A DNA stretch of 20,881 nucleotides from Bodo saltans (taxonomy: Eukaryota > Euglenozoa > Kinetoplastea > Eubodonida > Bodonidae), in contig CYKH01000223.1 of assembly GCA_001460835.1 (NCBI GenBank), positions 1 to 20,881 on the forward strand. Reading direction: 5' to 3'. A program made the translations under genes and the position numbers. Positions 17,386 through 20,881 of the stretch are shown one piece after another (within the stretch, counting starts at the first letter, position 1; the number at the start of each line of letters is the position of its first letter). The notes below the pieces were generated by a model that made no database searches, was not told the DNA's origin, and saw only the letters and a program-made list of their open reading frames with translations.

Positions 17386-17876
17386 TTTCAACGCCACGAG
17401 GAGAATCATTGCCAAACGCACGACAGATCTACCAACAACAACGCGATTGCTAATTTCGAAAAGCTCATCGTGAACTCTCGGTGTGTCCGTTGAGAAACTG
17501 ATTTCAAATTCATTCAAAAAATTAGTTTTTTGTTTCTTGTTTTAGCTCCCACCCCGCTCACTCACTTCCAACACGCACAAATCGTCTCCCTCCCCCATTC
17601 CGTGTGGCCTCAACACCACCGATCAAAACTGTCGAGCACTGCTGTCTTGTGTGGTGATTTCTTTTTTCACAGAACAAGTGTAGTGCTCATTTCTGTCGTT
17701 TTCGTTTCTTTCTTCTTTTTTGGTAGCCATTTGACGATTAAGCGTTCCTTTTTTAATTACCTGAAGATTTTTTTTGTTTTATTCGATTGTTCAAATGAAG
17801 AGGAACTCTCAACCAACATATCATTTAGATCACATCCGTTTCACACACGTACTTCATCCTTCTTACCCAAACAAAT
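17386..17876. other. Intergenic region between the fusion gene and the DinB-like gene
   Basis: These 491 bases contain three pyrimidine tracts with AG: 17524-17545 (TTTTAG), 17701-17726 (TGGTAG) and 17768-17800 (AATGAAG). The first or second is the likely acceptor for the downstream gene. An open frame from 17530 translates the tracts (VSFFFFG, FFVLF) and is not a gene. Confidence 0.55.
17701..17726 (+). promoter_or_regulatory. Pyrimidine tract and candidate trans-splice acceptor for the DinB-like gene
   Basis: The run TTTCTTTCTTCTTTTTTGG leads to AG at 17725-17726, about 150 bases before the ATG at 17877. Acceptors at 17544 and 17799 are alternatives. Confidence 0.45.
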
Positions 17877-18461
17877 ATGGGAAGTTCAGCCAAAGCACCA
17901 ATTGCCCTCATGTCGAGGTACCACCTGTGGGCAAATGACCGACTGGTCACGTCCATCAAAGACGCCGTCAAGCACTGCAACGGAAAGAAGATTTATCGCA
18001 ACAACGACGGCTCGTATTTCGGCTCCATCAAGAACACGCTAGCGCACATTTCTGGGGTGGACGACATGTGGTACTTGCGTGTGACCAAAGGCGGCGCCTC
18101 CGCGGCGTCGTACAATTATTACTACAGCGTGCCGTGAGGAGGGAGGCTTACCCCCTGCGACATGTTGCTGAAGTTGTAACGTACGCTCTGCAACAACTTC
18201 TTAAGAGTCGGATGGGTGGACTACGTAGAGAGTTTAGACGACGATGCGCTGTTTGCCAATGTGTGCTTCGAAGACACGAAGCACATTCCCGTAGAGAAGC
18301 AGCGAGGGGCGTCGCTTCTTCACGTGTTCAATCACGGCACTCACCATCGAGGGCAAATTCACACAGCGCTCACGTCGGTCGTGCAGGGTGCTGTGCGACA
18401 ATTTGCACCATCACTTGATATGCCACTCATGGAAATCGATTTTAAGATCAGGGGCAAGTGA
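17877..18461 (+). pseudogene. DinB-family gene interrupted by two in-frame stops
   Basis: The first part (17877-18137) reads MSRYHLWANDRLVTSIKDAV, GSYFGSIKNTLAHISGVDDMW: helices 1 and 2 of a DinB/YfiT-type four-helix bundle with the first metal-ligand His. The last part (up to 18461, same frame) reads WVDYVESLDDDAL and LLHVFNHGTHHRGQIHTAL, with the NHGTHHRGQ metal-site motif of helix 4. TGA at 18135 and TAA at 18177 lie between them. In the second forward frame, 18134-18212 is open and reads YPLRHVAEVVTYALQQLLKSR, which fits the start of helix 3 and would join WVDYVESL correctly. Two compensating single-base shifts therefore restore a full protein. A 72-base GT-AG intron (18134-18205) would also remove both stops in frame but would delete helix 3. 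DinB proteins bind a metal; some act as thiol transferases, and this one's function is unknown. I cannot tell a real pseudogene from sequence error. Confidence 0.75.
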
Positions 18462-18767
18462 TTGTTTTTTTCCGAGATCGAGGACCACACTTTTTTATAT
18501 ACACAACCAAGTGAAAAACTTTCCGTGCGGCACCACTCGCATGGGAAACGTGATTGACAAGAACTCGAATAAAATCAAGACTCGGAACTCGTTTAGATTA
18601 TTTTTTTTTTTTGTGCGAGCGGTGAGTGGAACATCGAACCAAAACAACGCAACGAACGTCGTTCCATGTGAAAATTGTGAGAGGAATCCTCGTTTTCCCT
18701 CGTGAACTTTACTCAAAATTCCATTTCCTAAACTTTTTTTTCTCTTTGCGAGAATAGATCCAGACAC
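18462..18767. other. Intergenic region between the DinB-like and SCO1 genes
   Basis: These 306 bases contain no supportable gene. They hold a 13-base T run (18600-18612) and a second tract just before the SCO1 start. An overlapping frame (18388-18705) is low-complexity and rejected. Confidence 0.55.
18733..18752 (+). promoter_or_regulatory. Pyrimidine tract and candidate trans-splice acceptor for the SCO1 gene
   Basis: The tract ACTTTTTTTTCTCTTTGCG ends at AG 18751-18752, 15 bases before the ATG at 18768. The very short leader supports 18768 as the true start. Confidence 0.55.
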
Positions 18768-19787
18768 ATGTTTACACGAAACCGTACAGTGTTCTTGACA
18801 TCTTCGTCATCACTGGCGGCATGTTGCTCCACAGCCGTGTCGCTCGCCACGTCGTCATGCACTTCTTTCTCATCGTTAATGCTTCTCACTTCCCGCAGAA
18901 ACTTCATGTTTCACCAGACGACGATAAGGCGCGCCGAAAATTTAAACTCCAACAAAGAGATGGACATTGTGCGCAAGCCAATCGACATTCAGGTCGCCGA
19001 AGCAAAAGACAGCCAAATCTACACAATGCAACAATTCATTGAAAAGCAAGAGATGGACGAACGCGCTGGCCGGTCTGTTGCCCAAAAATTGTCTGACGTT
19101 CGCGACAACCCCGCATGGCTCATCTGGGCGATGGTCTTTGTTGGCCTTGGTGTTGCGACGGTTGTCGTGTCCATCCGAATCCGTCGTGAGCAAATTCGAT
19201 TCGACCCTCGTCTCCGCAACGTGAAGCAGTTTGATCAAGAAGGCGGCCCTGCGATCGGCGGTCCCTTCTCTCTCATTGATACCAATGGAAAGCGTTGGAC
19301 AAATGAGGATTTCAAGGGCAAGTGGATGTACGTGTATTTCGGCTTCACAAACTGCCCTGACATCTGCCCGGAGGAGATGGCGAAAATGTCTCGACTCATT
19401 CAGCACTTGGACAAGAAGGTGGGTCGGGACTACTGGCAACCGATCTTTATCTCTTTGGACCCAAAGCGTGACACCCCGGAGAAGGTCAAGGAGTACCTAG
19501 CAGACTTCTCCCCACGAATTCTCGGCCTCACAGGCACTATGGAGGAGGTGGAGCAGGCAGCCCGCCAGTACCGTGTGTACTTCGCCGTGCCCGATGAGCA
19601 GGTCATGTCGGAGAAAAGGCGGTGCATGGTGATGGTGGCGATTCGAAGGTGCGGTTGGCAGAGGCGATGGCGAATGCACCGGCCCCTCCTGTTGGATCAT
19701 TCCGTCGATAAACGTCACACGCCTACCGACGGGTTAGGGGGTTTTCATCAAAACTATCACACACACATTTCACGAGAGATTCTTTAG
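18768..19787 (+). CDS. SCO1: SCO1/SenC-type copper chaperone of cytochrome oxidase assembly, C-terminus disturbed
   Basis: The frame gives 339 residues. A Ser/Thr/Arg-rich N-terminus (1 to about 55) looks like a mitochondrial leader. One membrane span follows at about 121-138 (AWLIWAMVFVGLGVATVVV), then the thioredoxin-like domain: GGPFSLIDTNGK, VYFGFTNCPDICPEEM with the copper-binding CxxxC (Cys196, Cys200), FISLDPKRDTPEKVKEYL and RQYRVYFAVP. SCO1 inserts copper into the CuA site of cytochrome c oxidase subunit 2 at the inner membrane. After EQVMSEK (about residue 283) the frame reads Arg/Trp/Met-rich, unlike the family. The -1 frame there reads AVHGDGGDSKVRLAEAMANAP, and the original frame then gives LLLDHSV with the expected copper-ligand His (311). 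The strands that normally follow DHS are missing. Two single-base shifts at AAAA (19614-19617) and CCCC (19683-19686) would explain the middle; the end would still be short. Confidence 0.85.
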   Translation: MFTRNRTVFLTSSSSLAACCSTAVSLATSSCTSFSSLMLLTSRRNFMFHQTTIRRAENLNSNKEMDIVRKPIDIQVAEAKDSQIYTMQQFIEKQEMDERAGRSVAQKLSDVRDNPAWLIWAMVFVGLGVATVVVSIRIRREQIRFDPRLRNVKQFDQEGGPAIGGPFSLIDTNGKRWTNEDFKGKWMYVYFGFTNCPDICPEEMAKMSRLIQHLDKKVGRDYWQPIFISLDPKRDTPEKVKEYLADFSPRILGLTGTMEEVEQAARQYRVYFAVPDEQVMSEKRRCMVMVAIRRCGWQRRWRMHRPLLLDHSVDKRHTPTDGLGGFHQNYHTHISREIL

Positions 19788-19930
19788 TTTCAACACAGAA
19801 ACGAACACATTCATAAATTTGAGTTTGAGTAATAAGCTCGCATTCCTTTTGACTCGTTTTGTTTGTTTTTTGTTTTTACTTAAAAGTGCCAACACCCTAC
19901 GCACATCCATCCAAAAGACCAACACTTTCA

Positions 19931-19939
19931 TTTTTGTAG
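19931..19939 (+). promoter_or_regulatory. Candidate trans-splice acceptor for the Cys-rich secreted gene
   Basis: TTTTTGTAG, with AG at 19938-19939, lies 26 bases before the ATG at 19966. A longer tract at 19844-19880 with AG at 19885-19886 is the alternative; both leave ATG 19966 as the first in-frame start. Confidence 0.45.
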
Positions 19940-19965
19940 ACCACAAACCCAAACTCCTCCACCCA

Positions 19966-20881
19966 ATGTGCAACTTTACAATGCTGCTTCTTGCAACTGC
20001 GTGCGCGACCTTCCTGACGCTTCTTCATGTGAGCGGCGTTCCGGCTGATGCGGCCCTACCGGCGATGTGCCCCGCAACGGGCGCTGAGTCGATGTACTTC
20101 ACGTCTGATGTGAATTGGACGTGTGCTGCAACCTTCTCCTGCCTGCAGACTCGCTCGATGCCTTGCCCAGCGTGCTGTGTGTACTCTCGCCGCGTCGCTT
20201 TCAAGCGACTGCATTCCTGAACTCCGCGAGGCATACCCATCACTGCTGTATTCTCCTAACCGCGCACTGGACAACATCACCACCGCTTGCGTTGCCTGGT
20301 TCTGCGAAGAACTCGCATCGCACTCGATTCAGTTTCCTAGCGAGACGCTGGAAAATGATGTGTGCACCTTCCCGAACTTTTCATTCCCTCCTCCCTTCAA
20401 CGGTGGAAGCGGCAGCCAAAACGGCAGCCATCACGGCGGGAGCGGAAGCCACGGCGGGAATGGCGACGGTGAATGCGTGAATCAAGGCTCCAATCTGTTT
20501 GACGATATTCCCTTCAGCAGCTGTGCATCGGTAGAAACCTGCGTGCGCACCATGTGCTCTTGTGTGAACGGCTCCTACCTTGGCGGTGGCAATTGCAACT
20601 TCCCGTCAAGCCCCCAACCGGCTCTTGCTCAGCGATGCCTCGGGACTGCTCTCAGCTGCGTTGTGAACCAAGCCCTGTCCCTGTACGTTCCACAGACCGA
20701 CGAGACGAACCCAACCGTTGATGTCTGTGTGCGCTGGTCCGTCCCCATCGCTCGCTCCTACAAAGAGTACTACGCCGCCAACAACATGCAAGCTACGGAC
20801 TTGTGCACCACCTGCAACCACACCGCATGCAAGACCCTCGGTGATCCGTCGCTTTTTGCAGCCGTCTGCGCCTTCAGTGCT
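19966..20881 (+). CDS. Secreted Cys-rich protein, frameshifted, 3' partial
   Basis: The start encodes a clear signal peptide (MLLLATACATFLTLL, cleavage probably near VSGVPADA), then CPATGAES and DVNWTCAATFSCLQTRSMPC. That frame stops at 20218. The next frame is open from 20114 to the right edge and reads RAVCTLAASLSSDCIPELR, ACVAWFCEELASHS, a Gly/Ser/His/Asn linker (about 20402-20465), then CVNQGSNLFDD, CASVETCVRTMCSCVNGSY and CVVNQALSLYVPQ. Both halves have the same Cys-rich, helical style, so I treat them as one gene with a one-base shift near 20145-20185. Dropping one C from CCC at 20165-20167 would join them as MPC-QRAVC. The two halves look like repeats of one Cys-rich unit. I do not recognise the family. 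Extracellular or surface location follows from the signal peptide and disulfide-type Cys content; function is unknown. Confidence 0.65.
20402..20465 (+). repeat. Gly/Ser/His/Asn-rich low-complexity linker
   Basis: Imperfect repeats around GGAAGC, GGCAGCCA and CACGGCGGGA encode a GGSGS/NGSHHGGSGSHGG-type linker between the two Cys-rich units. It looks like a flexible spacer and could vary in length between alleles. Confidence 0.75.

Noticed and set aside
16261-17517. A 418-codon open frame on the - strand inside the fusion gene
   Set aside because: It is the mirror of a G/C-rich, strongly conserved Hcp coding region on the + strand; its translation is Arg/His/Val-rich and matches no family I know.
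17530-18042. A 170-codon frame upstream of and overlapping the DinB-like gene
   Set aside because: It runs through three pyrimidine tracts and then reads the DinB gene in the wrong frame.
1-20881. tRNA, rRNA, CRISPR arrays, insertion sequences or transposons
   Set aside because: I looked for cloverleaf-like segments, regular spacer repeats, transposase motifs and terminal repeats and saw none that could be supported.

Overview
The window looks like nuclear DNA of a free-living kinetoplastid, most probably a bodonid such as Bodo saltans. This is inferred, not proven: all ten recognisable protein genes lie on the + strand, are intronless or nearly so, and are separated by short gaps of about 180 to 500 bases. 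Those gaps carry pyrimidine tracts followed by an AG shortly before an ATG, the layout expected for polycistronic transcription with spliced-leader trans-splicing. I see no bacterial promoters, Shine-Dalgarno sites, tRNA, rRNA, CRISPR or mobile element.

Layout from left to right: (1) the 3' part of a large cell-surface protein with kelch repeats, a Cys-rich stalk and three membrane spans, open to the left edge; (2) a TLC-domain multi-pass membrane protein; (3) a KATNIP/DUF4457-like ciliary protein; (4) a GPR107/GPR108-like (GOST) seven-helix protein; (5, 6) two tandem hotdog-fold thioesterase-like paralogs; (7) a 1247-residue protein fusing a diflavin (FMN + FAD/NADPH) reductase to a complete class-I hybrid cluster protein, with a putative mitochondrial leader; (8) a DinB-family gene interrupted by in-frame stops; (9) a SCO1-type copper chaperone gene with a disturbed C-terminal part; (10) the 5' part of a secreted Cys-rich protein with an apparent frameshift, open to the right edge.

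The most interesting gene is number 7. It packs an NADPH-oxidising reductase and the hybrid cluster enzyme into one chain, with every known cluster ligand present, which suggests a self-sufficient nitric oxide or hydroxylamine reductase. Genes 5, 6, 7 and 9 all begin with basic, Ser/Ala-rich stretches that could target mitochondria. In a kinetoplastid polycistron, though, neighbourhood does not imply shared function.

A second theme is quality. The first 17.4 kb hold only long, clean reading frames. Between about 18.1 and 20.2 kb, three consecutive genes each need one or more single-base shifts, several of them next to homopolymers. This pattern fits sequencing or assembly error better than three independent pseudogenes, but the sequence alone cannot decide.
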